Source: a virus
Reading direction: 5' to 3' (one strand)
Length of the DNA stretch: 28,869 nt
Virus record (IMG/VR): IMGVR_UViG_3300033145_001542
Coordinates: 1-28,869 of that record
Shown here: piece by piece, positions 8,165 to 16,280 of the stretch
Layout: the number at the start of each line of letters is the position of its first letter
How positions within the stretch are numbered: position 1 is the first letter of the stretch
Translations under genes and position numbers: made by a program
The notes under the pieces: generated by a model
Database searches by the model: none
What the model was told of the DNA's origin: nothing
The model's input: only the letters and a program-made list of their open reading frames with translations

Positions 8165-9768
8165 CAGGCATCACCCTGTAAATCATACTTAAATATTATT
8201 TTGCTGACCTCATATTTTTCATCTTTTAGATCAGTTCCAAATTTAATCTGGTGATATCTCGCGCTATTGTTTGTATGTATCACAGGTCTGTCGGGGCTGC
8301 TGTGAGAAAGAGAAGGAAGGCTGGCCCATGAAGCGGCAAGCACTTCACCAACTGTATCTCCACCACGGTGAGACACATCTATTGAATAATCCCCGGAAAG
8401 CCCCAAATCAAACCAGATTTCTTTCAAGAGTTTTTTTACTTTACCGTCACCGAAATCTAAGATGGGTTCTATCCTGTAGCTGTCCAGGTTAGACCCCGCC
8501 AATGCTTCAGCCGTATGATAGTACAAGTGCCCGTCTGTATTGGCATACGCGAGCCGATCCCTCATTGATGTGTAATATGCCCACGTCTGTGTCCCCGCGT
8601 CCGTCCACACTGCATCAGCCCCGCCCAACTCCGTAACAAGATCATTCCATGTAAAACCAGTATACATACGCCAGTTATCCACATAACGCATCGTCTTGTC
8701 TTCAAACCGCCACTGTCCTGTGTCTATATTATAAAACCATAATTGATTAAAGATTGAGCCTCCTCCTATTGGAACAGTCCATACAGCCTCACGGGTTAAC
8801 GGAACAAATGCCCCCACAATAAGATTGTAATAATCGCTATTGATAGTGTTTATATCGGCTTCAATATTATCACTTATGGGCCTTCCACCGTATGGGAACT
8901 GGGTGCCTCCCCTGTATTCGCAGAATCCGTAATTTCGGTTAAATAACAAATGCCTGTCGCCAAGATTCACAACATTATGGTGGTTGACAGACCCTTGCTG
9001 TGGCACAACAGTATATAATTTAAACGGAGTTGTGTAACTGGGGAAATAAACCAACTCCTGTATTGACCCTTCACAATACAAATAGCACTTGTTATATCCC
9101 ATTGTCGCACCACCAACAAGGCTGTCATCGTTCGGTATGTAGAGCTGGTTTGTAGCCGGAAAGTTTAAACTTGTAATCGCGGTTGTAGGCCAATCAGTTG
9201 ACCATCTGACTATAATATCACCATTGGTTTCTGTGGTATAAAGTCCGATCACCCTCCTTTGGAATGAAAGGTGGTATCTATATTTATATTCTGTTCCTGA
9301 AGCGCATAATTTAGACAGGTTTGCATCACCATTTTTCCATTTATAAGGTGTGTGTTCCCCCCTGTCTGTGAATACCGCGTAAGAACCAATCTGGATAATG
9401 CTGTATAAATCCACATCATCAGTGGCAAAAGCAGTTGAACCGGAATCCTCTATTTCTACAGGATCAAGAGCGGAATCGTAATAATATATATTCCCGTTGT
9501 CTACAAACAAGTGGTCTCTATTTGAACCATCGAACAATTCAAACAAACCTTGACATTTAGTAGCGGCCGCAGTTGCAGAATTAGACCATTGTGTATAACC
9601 GTAGGATTTTGAACAGGCACCACGTTTACGAGACGTATCAAAGTTGATGCCGCCTGTGTCATGCGTTAAAGCGACCCTGTCTCCAATAAATTTAAACAGA
9701 GAGGCATGATTCGCAGGCACGTCTGTTTTGCGTCCTAAAATCGGTATGATCGTAAATTCTTGCATCAT
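8164..9768 (-). CDS. P22 gp10-like tail hub / packaged DNA stabilization protein, 534 aa
   Basis: A beta-rich protein with repeated strand motifs spaced like propeller blades (DHLFVDNGNIYYYDSA, YAVFTDRGEHTPYKWKNGD, GDRHLLFNRNYGFCEYRGG, LAYANTDGHLYYHT). It directly follows the adaptor gene with an ATGA overlap, the same order as P22 gp4 then gp10. The final 100 residues (PILDFGDGKVKKLLKEIWFD, then SKIIFKYD) match the C-terminal sandwich common to such hub proteins. It would plug the portal vertex and carry the fibres. Length is somewhat above the 472 residues of P22 gp10. The assignment rests on order and fold pattern. Confidence 0.75.
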   Translation of the reverse strand: MMQEFTIIPILGRKTDVPANHASLFKFIGDRVALTHDTGGINFDTSRKRGACSKSYGYTQWSNSATAAATKCQGLFELFDGSNRDHLFVDNGNIYYYDSALDPVEIEDSGSTAFATDDVDLYSIIQIGSYAVFTDRGEHTPYKWKNGDANLSKLCASGTEYKYRYHLSFQRRVIGLYTTETNGDIIVRWSTDWPTTAITSLNFPATNQLYIPNDDSLVGGATMGYNKCYLYCEGSIQELVYFPSYTTPFKLYTVVPQQGSVNHHNVVNLGDRHLLFNRNYGFCEYRGGTQFPYGGRPISDNIEADINTINSDYYNLIVGAFVPLTREAVWTVPIGGGSIFNQLWFYNIDTGQWRFEDKTMRYVDNWRMYTGFTWNDLVTELGGADAVWTDAGTQTWAYYTSMRDRLAYANTDGHLYYHTAEALAGSNLDSYRIEPILDFGDGKVKKLLKEIWFDLGLSGDYSIDVSHRGGDTVGEVLAASWASLPSLSHSSPDRPVIHTNNSARYHQIKFGTDLKDEKYEVSKIIFKYDLQGDA

Positions 9769-10469
9769 TTCACATTATGCCAGTTACGGGCCATGTAGTT
9801 CATAGCGGCCCATTTCTTTTTACCATCCCCACGCTTGCTCTGGGCCTTTCCATACTCCCACTCGGACTTATATGCTCCGGCTGCATTCCATTCCTGAAGC
9901 CGCATAAAAGCTTTTGAGGTTGCATAGTCGCACACCCTAAACCGCATCAATTCAGGCAAGTAGGAGATGTCAGTAGCGGTTGAATCGTCACCTGTGCGTT
10001 GATACTCCAACTCTAACCGATATACAGCATCAGCAGGCGTTTGGATCCACAGTTCCCTATCTTTAATTGTATAATACACAGGGGTTGAATTAGAGCTTCC
10101 AGCAACATCAGGATAAGCAGTGTCAAAGGTAGTAGCGTCCATAAAATCAAGGCGCTTGTTTTGGGTCAGGTCTCTCAATACCGTACCGCCACCACCAAAG
10201 TCCACAGGCAAAGCATAGCGGTATGTCCCTGCTACTGTATCCGCATACTTAAACGCCCTCCGCCATGAAAACCCATAACTGTCTTGCAGCTCCTGCTTGC
10301 CCCTGATAAGCCAGTTCTGGACTTCTGTGGTAGAAGGTGTTGTTGTTGCCGACAGTGTTCCTCTGTTGATGTTATTCTCAACCTGTGTCTGGCAATCAGC
10401 AATAGTGCCTAAAGTCCCAGCCGTAAACGCTACTGCATCTTGAGCTGTCCATGTCGTTGTAAGTGCCAT
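9765..10469 (-). CDS. Head-tail adaptor (P22 gp4 / gp6-like connector), 234 aa
   Basis: Mostly helical. VQNWLIRGKQELQDSYGFSW near residues 50-70 followed by YRYALPVDF and ELWIQTPADAVYRLELEYQR is the classic arrangement of podovirus adaptors: N-terminal helices, then a strand where a 'p.df' turn precedes a beta pair. The C-terminal helix with LMRFRVCDYATSKAFMRLQE and EYGKAQSKRGDGKKKW docks on the portal. Start ATG 10469 overlaps the previous stop as TAATG. The tail hub follows with a 4-base overlap. It completes the neck between portal and hub. Confidence 0.75.
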   Translation of the reverse strand: MALTTTWTAQDAVAFTAGTLGTIADCQTQVENNINRGTLSATTTPSTTEVQNWLIRGKQELQDSYGFSWRRAFKYADTVAGTYRYALPVDFGGGGTVLRDLTQNKRLDFMDATTFDTAYPDVAGSSNSTPVYYTIKDRELWIQTPADAVYRLELEYQRTGDDSTATDISYLPELMRFRVCDYATSKAFMRLQEWNAAGAYKSEWEYGKAQSKRGDGKKKWAAMNYMARNWHNVK

Positions 10470-11449
10470 TAACCTTCATCCAGTACAAAACGTTCATATA
10501 GTTTTGCCAGTTGTTTGTCTATTTTTCCTTCTTTATCTAAATGCTCCAAGGATAATTTAATAACCCTCAACATATCACTGGAGATTATATATTCTTTAGG
10601 TGGGATACCGTCTTCAATGAATTTAACGGTCTTCCCTGTGCCATCAGTATGTAACGCAACCGCCTTTTCTTCCTCCAGCGTGAACGATAATTCGTCCTGG
10701 AACTCCTCAATAAGCTTCATTGTCTTGTATCTGGCTGATTTCGGCATGTGATGTACCAAGAGCATTCTTTCCAATGAAGACAGTTTCGTTGTTTTTGAAC
10801 TGTTAAAATCAAGCACCTTTGCCGTGCGTTCCGGCTGGATTTTTATCTTTTCCTGAGACATCACCTGTTCATTGCGATAGGCATACATCTTCCCATCCAT
10901 CGTCTTAAGAAGTTCACAGTTAGGGCCATAAAGATGGACTTCAATACCTCTTCCAAGGGCAATACCCAGCCAGAAAGTCGTCGAGGGTTTCTCATAGATA
11001 TACTTTGATCCCTGGCTCATATTCAACCCATAGGTGTTGATAACATCATACCCTTGATAAATCGCCAGGGCGATCATATAATCCAATGAGTTGCCAAAAT
11101 AATCAGTTCCAAAAAACTGTCTTACTTCATTAAGCGGATACTCCAAAGATGATGGTATATCGTCAAATTTTCTTGTGCAATAGACAGGAAGTCCTCTTTC
11201 ATTGCATATCTTTGTAACAAGGTTGTTGATATCCTCTATTGTATCCGGGGGAAGCCCGGTCGCCTTTTGACAAGCCTCCCTGCCTTCTTTCGTTGAGAAA
11301 TCATGCTTATAAAGCAACTCTCTGTCCATGAAAAAACACAGATCAATATTTTCATCTTTATAGATGGAGTCGTTGACCCCCCAAAGTTCCATTTCCGGGG
11401 GGGCTAACTCCCAACCCTCTCCCTTTGCAACAAGCCCAACCTCTTTCAT
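10469..11449 (-). CDS. MptE/DUF115-related nucleotide-binding-type protein, 326 aa
   Basis: The N-terminus MKEVGLVAKGEGWELAPPEM with ELWGVND is a Rossmann-like start found in many phage proteins related to DUF115/MptE (Maf-like, linked to flagellin or lipid glycosylation in bacteria). LDYMIALAIYQGYDVINTYG and TTFWLGIALGRGIEVHLYGP are the second conserved block: a strand-helix pair with a glycine-rich turn. The last 120 residues are helical and charged. It closes the tailoring cassette just before the adaptor. A role in sugar transfer to virion or host glycans is inferred; no catalytic residues are certain. AGGGGGA precedes the ATG. Confidence 0.55.
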   Translation of the reverse strand: MKEVGLVAKGEGWELAPPEMELWGVNDSIYKDENIDLCFFMDRELLYKHDFSTKEGREACQKATGLPPDTIEDINNLVTKICNERGLPVYCTRKFDDIPSSLEYPLNEVRQFFGTDYFGNSLDYMIALAIYQGYDVINTYGLNMSQGSKYIYEKPSTTFWLGIALGRGIEVHLYGPNCELLKTMDGKMYAYRNEQVMSQEKIKIQPERTAKVLDFNSSKTTKLSSLERMLLVHHMPKSARYKTMKLIEEFQDELSFTLEEEKAVALHTDGTGKTVKFIEDGIPPKEYIISSDMLRVIKLSLEHLDKEGKIDKQLAKLYERFVLDEG

Positions 11450-11472
11450 AACATCCCCCTTTTTTTATGCTA

Positions 11473-12015
11473 TTATGCAAAACTCAAAGCCGAACTTGTA
11501 ACTATCTGGCCTGACGGTAAAACAACATTAACATAAGTAGCTGCTGCCGCAGTGTCCACCAAATCAATATCGAAATCGCCGTCCGCCTCTGTGATGCACT
11601 TGGCATACACGTTAGCTACATGCTCCGTTATGATTGTACCGTCTGTTCCAACCGCAAACCCGCCACTGGGCGCTGCGTCTACCGTTTGACCGGCAGAATC
11701 CGAACTTAAATAAAGATCGAATGCAACCGCTTCAGCAACAGCAGTCGAGTTATCACCCTGGTTTATCTGAACAGCTACGTTAATTGTGCTTGATGTCGCT
11801 GTAAAAGCACCTACCGTAATAGCAGCATCATAAACCTTGACCGAGGGAGCATTCAGTTTAATCCCTGTATCAGCCACCAACGTCAAATATCCGTCAGCGT
11901 CAGACTGGATATAAATAGCGCTGTCTCTAAAATGACACTTCTCATTAGTCTGGAAACCTCCCTTCACACATGCTTTCTGAATCGGGCCGCCTTCATTTAT
12001 ATCTATAATACCCAT
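11473..12015 (-). CDS. Probable capsid decoration/structural protein, 180 aa
   Basis: CHFRDSAIYIQSDADGYLTL with VADTGIKLNAPSV is a segment I recall from phage virion proteins encoded near capsid genes. The rest is alanine/threonine-rich beta sequence (AITVGAFTATSSTINVAVQI, then FDIDLVDTAAAATYVNVVLP). Lysines are few and there are no enzyme motifs. AAAGGAGG lies 6 bases before ATG 12015. It is the only clearly structural gene inside the tailoring cassette, so it is a candidate acceptor for the modifications made by the enzymes around it (inference). Confidence 0.6.
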   Translation of the reverse strand: MGIIDINEGGPIQKACVKGGFQTNEKCHFRDSAIYIQSDADGYLTLVADTGIKLNAPSVKVYDAAITVGAFTATSSTINVAVQINQGDNSTAVAEAVAFDLYLSSDSAGQTVDAAPSGGFAVGTDGTIITEHVANVYAKCITEADGDFDIDLVDTAAAATYVNVVLPSGQIVTSSALSFA

Positions 12016-12029
12016 TGTAACCTCCTTTA

Positions 12030-12941
12030 TTAATCTTCCTTTACTTCAAATTTTAAAGCGTTAGTCCTGTTTATTAAACATTCTGGATCCCTTGTTGAGT
12101 ACAACAATGGTGACTCCGGGTACTCGTTAAGCTGATCGCATTTCTCGCAAACCAAGCCCTTCAAATCACCGCTGCTGTGCCTCTCCCGAATGGCATTGTA
12201 TTGATCTCCTTTTACGATATCCTCAATCTTATTCCTGCGAGTGCATCCCACTGTTAACTTTGCGTTATAGTCAAAGCAACATACCATCATTTTCCCATCA
12301 CAGTTTATCTGTAACGGCCCTGTAAACGGCCTTCCGCAAGTTTTCTTTTTCCGTTCCACCTTGCGAAAATCCTTACCGTCAGTCCAGTTGTGAGGTTTCC
12401 ATATCTCAAAATAATCAACCCGGTCTTCCCAAAGCCTTGCGATTTCTTCTATTGTCTCTCCGTGCATGGGATTAATGACTGTGCTTGTCTCACATTGTCC
12501 ATTAAAAAGTGTTTTATTTAACTCAAGAAAATTAATAATATTGCGAAACGTTGTACTAAAATTCAATCCCCTGTGAACTTTATTATAGGTGCCTTTTAAC
12601 CCATGTACCGAGAACTGAATTCGTGATAATCCAGCTATTAAAAGAGACATGGCTAACCCACGATTTAATCGTGAAGCATTAGTGGTTATGTTGGTCTTTA
12701 GCCCGTGTGCAGTACAGCAATTCACCTTCCAGGCAATATCCCTGTCCATAAGAGATTCACCAAACCCGAACACAGAAATAATTTTCGCACCAAGATCATG
12801 CGCTTGCTCAACCAGTTTTTCAAAGTGCTGATTGTCCATAGTCATTTTAGGACGTGTGAATTTATCTCTCGGACAAATGATACAGTTTGAATTACACAAT
12901 GTCGATGTTTCTATCCTAACTTCCGGGTTTAAAAGCCTCAC
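12030..12941 (-). CDS. Radical SAM enzyme with SPASM-like C-terminal domain, 303 aa
   Basis: The iron-sulfur cluster motif is CNSNCIIC at residues 16-23 (CxxxCxxC). VFGFGESLMD after about 60 residues is the GGE-like strand, and NITTNASRL and RIQFSVHGL are standard strands of the partial barrel. The C-terminus holds CGRPFTGPLQINCDGKMMVC then CCFDYN and LVCEKCDQ, the SPASM/Twitch pattern for extra clusters (Cys at about 210, 223, 230-231 and the final CxxC). Start is GTG 12941, overlapping the previous TGA (GTGA) with AAGGGGGG upstream. Such enzymes modify peptides or sugars; in polysaccharide loci they sit beside methyl- and sulfotransferases, as here. The substrate is unknown. Confidence 0.85.
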   Translation of the reverse strand: MRLLNPEVRIETSTLCNSNCIICPRDKFTRPKMTMDNQHFEKLVEQAHDLGAKIISVFGFGESLMDRDIAWKVNCCTAHGLKTNITTNASRLNRGLAMSLLIAGLSRIQFSVHGLKGTYNKVHRGLNFSTTFRNIINFLELNKTLFNGQCETSTVINPMHGETIEEIARLWEDRVDYFEIWKPHNWTDGKDFRKVERKKKTCGRPFTGPLQINCDGKMMVCCFDYNAKLTVGCTRRNKIEDIVKGDQYNAIRERHSSGDLKGLVCEKCDQLNEYPESPLLYSTRDPECLINRTNALKFEVKED

Positions 12942-13267
12942 TTGCCGTTCCCCCCTTTATATGTTTGAACAATCTCTACTATGTCATCAACAGATTTCCT
13001 GTAAATATCAATGATTTCATCATAATAATGCTTTAACACAGGCAAGAACATATGATGAAACAAGTCTCCCCATTCCGGGCTGTACGCCAGCAGAACCTTT
13101 CTTCCTGTCAGAGCGAACGGATTAATGTGTTGCCCGCTTAATACGATACTGACATCACATTGCTTCGGTTCGTTGTTCAACTCAATCCCTTTTTTATTGA
13201 GTGCCCTTACAAGATGCTGCCACCCCTCAAAAGACGAATTATTTAAGAATACCTCAACACTTTGCAT
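12938..13267 (-). CDS. Conserved-looking protein of the tailoring cassette, 109 aa
   Basis: Alpha/beta protein: VEVFLNNSSFEGWQHLVRAL, NKKGIEL, CDVSIVLSGQHI, GRKVLLAYSPEWG, then helices to TYKGGNGK. The alternation resembles the N-terminal half of a GT-B glycosyltransferase Rossmann domain, but at 109 residues it lacks the C-terminal half and cannot be an active enzyme of that kind alone. It overlaps the methyltransferase by 14 bases and the radical SAM gene by 4, so the three are translated together. It may be a partner subunit or a remnant. Not recognised further. Confidence 0.55.
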   Translation of the reverse strand: MQSVEVFLNNSSFEGWQHLVRALNKKGIELNNEPKQCDVSIVLSGQHINPFALTGRKVLLAYSPEWGDLFHHMFLPVLKHYYDEIIDIYRKSVDDIVEIVQTYKGGNGK

Positions 13268-13874
13268 GAATCAGCAAACCATCCCCCCATGTTTGTGAAA
13301 TCATTTTATTACCTGCAACCAATGCCAGCTTTGGAGCAAACTGAGCATTTACTATTTCAAACCTGAGTTCCTTAAACAACTCATACCACCACGGCAGTTC
13401 ATGCAAGTTTATATGAGTATTGTATGGTGGATCAGGTCTGTCCGCTATCGTGAACAAGACCTCCCGTGACACCCTTTTGGCTTCCTTTAAAATAGGCTTC
13501 GATAATTCTTCCGGGACATGTTCTAAAACTTCACAGCAAATCAAGATATCAAACTCTTCGTCTTCAAATGGCAAGTCCTGAGCAAAAGCTGTTACCTGTC
13601 TGTCTTTTAATAATTCGATCTCTGGATGATACAACTCTACTGAATAACAATCATGCCCCTCAATCAAATACTTAACGACCTCATACCCATTGCCAGCACC
13701 GATGCAGAGTATTTTTTTCTTGATATTTTCTGATCTCCAAAACTGAGTGAGATGTGTTGCAATCCGTAACCCACGACTCACAAAAGGGCTTCCGTAAGTG
13801 AAGTTCTTGTAAATGCCCGTATCTGAGTACAACTCCGTTAGATAATCGTCTGTAACGGAGTTAAAGACTTCCAT
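13254..13874 (-). CDS. SAM-dependent class I methyltransferase, 206 aa
   Basis: Motif I is KILCIGAGNGYEV at residues 54-66 (GxGxG-like). Acidic motif II is CYSVELYHPEIELL, motif III is AFAQDLPFEDEEFDILIC with the usual 'lPFeDeeFDiv' sequence, and VLEHVPEEL follows as post-motif. This is the UbiE/MT11 type (Methyltransf_11/25). GGGAAAAT and a GAGGG site precede ATG 13874, which overlaps the sulfotransferase C-terminus by 37 bases. The acceptor is not predictable. In the cassette context it is probably a sugar or another small group on a glycan. High confidence for the fold, low for the substrate. Confidence 0.85.
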   Translation of the reverse strand: MEVFNSVTDDYLTELYSDTGIYKNFTYGSPFVSRGLRIATHLTQFWRSENIKKKILCIGAGNGYEVVKYLIEGHDCYSVELYHPEIELLKDRQVTAFAQDLPFEDEEFDILICCEVLEHVPEELSKPILKEAKRVSREVLFTIADRPDPPYNTHINLHELPWWYELFKELRFEIVNAQFAPKLALVAGNKMISQTWGDGLLIHAKC

Positions 13875-14635
13875 ATTTTCCCTCTATCAAATTTATCCTG
13901 ATCAATTTCCTTCCCTAAGAAATCCGATATTTTTGCGAAAGTTTTTTTGGTGTTATTCACAAGATCATGATGCCAAACTTCGATATGATTAACCATCGGC
14001 ATTACCCGTTCCAGTTCTGCCTCTTGTTGCTCCGCTATTTCCAATGCCCTCTTAACAGTTAGCAAACCCCTGTATCCTCTCGGCACACCCTTAAGGGCAG
14101 GAACCTTAAACCTGACAAGCGACTTTGCCGCTTCCATCAAATTTCGCCTTGTCCATACATATTTAGCGTTTTTAAAAGATTTGTACCTGTTTATCCATGC
14201 TTCAAGAGCGAATTGGCACATCGGGTCTTTAACCACTTTTAGTTTCTGGTAAGAAAAAACCTTCATTGCTTCTTCCATTAAAGCTATAAGGTATTCATCA
14301 AGAGGTTTTTCCGTTATAGCAAAATCCGTGCCATACAAGATATCACCATGCCCAATATCATGGGGAGTCCCTGGTTGCAGTGCTTTAGCGCCCAGATGTT
14401 TAGCAATAAGGTAATTAACAATCCTCCAGCTTTGATGTTCAGAAGGTGGCGTTCCTAATAAACGAGCTGAGAATAACTCCCGAAATCCGTTTGTGCCTCT
14501 AATACATTGGAAAAGGATGGTTGTGCCTGTCCTGGCAAGCCCCGGCAAAACAACTAAATCTAACTCATCCTTTCTGTCGGCTACTCTTGCAAGGCACTTA
14601 TTAACATAATCGACATTATATACGGCTAAAGGCAT
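13838..14635 (-). CDS. PAPS-dependent sulfotransferase, 265 aa
   Basis: GLARTGTT (residues 32-39) is the 5'-phosphosulfate-binding loop typical of carbohydrate sulfotransferases (Sulfotransfer_1/3). YVWTRRNLMEAAKSLVRFK near residues 155-173 is the 3'-phosphate-binding region with the conserved R...S. KLKVVKDPM fits the strand between them. Start is taken at ATG 14635; a TTG at 14644, overlapping the previous TAA, would add three residues. Neither has a clear ribosome site. The enzyme would move sulfate from host PAPS onto a sugar hydroxyl. Phage sulfotransferases are uncommon, so its presence beside glycan-type enzymes is notable. Confidence 0.82.
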   Translation of the reverse strand: MPLAVYNVDYVNKCLARVADRKDELDLVVLPGLARTGTTILFQCIRGTNGFRELFSARLLGTPPSEHQSWRIVNYLIAKHLGAKALQPGTPHDIGHGDILYGTDFAITEKPLDEYLIALMEEAMKVFSYQKLKVVKDPMCQFALEAWINRYKSFKNAKYVWTRRNLMEAAKSLVRFKVPALKGVPRGYRGLLTVKRALEIAEQQEAELERVMPMVNHIEVWHHDLVNNTKKTFAKISDFLGKEIDQDKFDRGKIWKSLTPLQTII

Positions 14636-14644
14636 AATTTTCAA

Positions 14645-14827
14645 TTATGACGCATCAGGCAGTTTAGGGAAAATAAGTCTTTTCTTTTTAACCTGCTTCC
14701 CTCTTGCCTGCATCCCCTTTCGTATGATCTCATTGAATTTTTTCTCGCATTCAGGGCATATGACCCTATTCTCTCCTGTGTAAATCAAAATAGATTGCTT
14801 ACAATGCTTACAAATCCCGTTGTCCAT
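14645..14827 (-). CDS. Small zinc-ribbon protein, 60 aa
   Basis: CKHCKQS (from residue 6) and CPECEKKFNE (from residue 24) make a four-cysteine zinc ribbon, followed by a basic tail (RGKQVKKKRLIFP). AAAGGGG is about 8 bases before ATG 14827. It stands between the 72-aa CxxxC protein and the sulfotransferase, with tight spacing on both sides. The zinc-ribbon pattern resembles the proteins at 6925-7179 and 21171-21428. Its job is unknown; nucleic-acid or protein binding is possible. Confidence 0.65.
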   Translation of the reverse strand: MDNGICKHCKQSILIYTGENRVICPECEKKFNEIIRKGMQARGKQVKKKRLIFPKLPDAS

Positions 14828-14830
14828 TTT

Positions 14831-15049
14831 TTAATACCCCTTTCTATCAGACCCGTAGGATTCCTGTACGGCACCGTATGTATCCCCTATGGGCTTGTTG
14901 CTATGGTGTCCGTAATTAGAAACAAAATTCTTCCTGAACGGATTTACAAAAGGCTGCTCTGGTTGGTGATTCTTGCAATATCCATTCTTTCTGGCAAAAT
15001 TATAACACCCTCGTGTGCTGCACTGTCTGGTTTTTTCGCCCCTTGGCAT
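14831..15049 (-). CDS. Small cysteine/histidine-knuckle protein, 72 aa
   Basis: CSTRGCYNFARKNGYCKNH (residues 10-28) is a CxxxxC...CxxH knuckle, like the short 'C..pGC.....yC..H' proteins seen in many phages. The rest is polar with an asparagine/serine-rich C-terminus. The start at 15049 has GGAGG 10 bases upstream. The first 106 bases lie inside the 3' end of the preceding MptE-like gene in another frame, an unusually long overlap for this genome. The stop is just before the next gene. The knuckle makes it a credible gene despite the overlap. Confidence 0.6.
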   Translation of the reverse strand: MPRGEKTRQCSTRGCYNFARKNGYCKNHQPEQPFVNPFRKNFVSNYGHHSNKPIGDTYGAVQESYGSDRKGY

Positions 15050-16179
15050 AATAAGTTAGCCTCCAAAAATTCATTTACTGCCTGCATTAACGTTCTGGTT
15101 CTCCAATAGCTCGGTACAACCTCGTCAAGTAAATACCAGTTTTCAGACTTCGGCATTTCCAGAAGGTTGTGTGAACGAGCCATCACGCCACAAATACCTC
15201 CCTCCGTGCAATTATAGTAAAAAAACGGCAGTTCCGAGGTTGACCATGCAATCACGTGAGTTTCAATCCATGTTTTATAGATAAACAACTGCCTGGATGT
15301 TCCCATTACCTTGAAGTTAACGATCTGTCTTCCTTCACATAAAGGGCTCTCGTGCATCTCATATCCCATCCACGCGAACTCGTCTTTCGCTTCATCCACC
15401 CTTGATATGTTGGTTGAGTAATCTTTATCGGCATAAAAAAACTTTCGTCTTTTGTCTATATCCTTATCGTGTGAGAAACTGAGATCATTCCCAAGCGCAA
15501 AGAAGACCCTTGAATGAAAAATCTTTAATGCCAGCATGAAACAAGCGTTCCCTATGTTCCCTCCCTGACCTACAGAGTGAATCTCCCCGTTCTCACCCGT
15601 CTCCTTTTCAAATATCTTCAAATACTTCGGGCTGTGGGGAATATAAAAGCATACATGTCGGCCCTGCTTTGTCCAATCTTTTACAATCTTATGATCAGCG
15701 TACATGGTCGCTAAAAGGATCGCCCGTTTGCCTAACTTCGGGATATCAGTACAAAGCTGATCGTATACGTGACCGCCACCATCGCCCAGCATTACAAAAT
15801 GAGGGAAGATCCCCATCTTTAACAATGGCTTGAACTGGTGGTTCGATGCTACAATAATGAACGGCTGGTCTTTTATCTTAAACTGGACATTGAAGTCATA
15901 AAGCTTCTTTAAGTCTTTTTTATTCTTATCAAAACTTGGCCCTGCACCGACAAATACAGTCGCCTTCCCTTTACCGAAACCAAGAAACGGCTTTGTTACA
16001 GACCCGTGTTCAGGATATATGTGTTTCAGGTTTGCCCTGAAGTTCTTTTCCCACTTCTCAGACATCCTGTCTCCGGTCATCTTGCCAGAGGCTTCGACAT
16101 ACTCCCACATCCCCCTTGGTATAATCCTTTCAAGATCTTTATTATCGCTTATAAGTTCATCAAAGCTTGGATTCTTCAT
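14944..16179 (-). CDS. MptE/DUF115-like protein (Maf-type glycan modification), 411 aa
   Basis: ATVFVGAGPSFDKNKKDLKK (residues 73-92) is the signature of the MptE/DUF115 family: a nucleotide-binding 'GaGPSld.n...L' turn. IIVASNHQFKPLLKMGIFPH, GGNIGNACFMLALKIFHSRV and FALGNDLSFS follow as in that family. Relatives include MptE and the bacterial Maf proteins that transfer sialic or pseudaminic-type sugars to flagellin. AAGGGGAGT precedes ATG 16179. The last 35 or so codons overlap the next gene and look unlike the rest, so the ancestral stop may have been lost (see findings). Activity on virion or host surface sugars is inferred. Confidence 0.72.
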   Translation of the reverse strand: MKNPSFDELISDNKDLERIIPRGMWEYVEASGKMTGDRMSEKWEKNFRANLKHIYPEHGSVTKPFLGFGKGKATVFVGAGPSFDKNKKDLKKLYDFNVQFKIKDQPFIIVASNHQFKPLLKMGIFPHFVMLGDGGGHVYDQLCTDIPKLGKRAILLATMYADHKIVKDWTKQGRHVCFYIPHSPKYLKIFEKETGENGEIHSVGQGGNIGNACFMLALKIFHSRVFFALGNDLSFSHDKDIDKRRKFFYADKDYSTNISRVDEAKDEFAWMGYEMHESPLCEGRQIVNFKVMGTSRQLFIYKTWIETHVIAWSTSELPFFYYNCTEGGICGVMARSHNLLEMPKSENWYLLDEVVPSYWRTRTLMQAVNEFLEANLLCQGAKKPDSAAHEGVIILPERMDIARITNQSSLL

Positions 16180-16195
16180 ACTCCCCTTAAATTTA

Positions 16196-16222
16196 GGGAG
16201 GGGGAAAGGGGGACCCCCTCCC
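16196..16222 (-). terminator. Strong GC hairpin downstream of the homing endonuclease gene
   Basis: GGGAGGGGG (16196-16204) and CCCCCTCCC (16214-16222) form a perfect 9-bp all-GC-type stem with one A-T pair and a 9-base loop. It lies in the 100-base gap between the endonuclease stop and the MptE-like start. There is no U-tract on either strand, so it would act as a pause, an mRNA 3'-end stabiliser or a Rho-related block rather than a classical terminator. A matching strong hairpin precedes the endonuclease gene. Confidence 0.45.
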
Positions 16223-16280
16223 CTGTTACCCGGCCAGGCAAATCAGCATTTAACTTGCCCTCCCCCTCAGGATGTTAACG

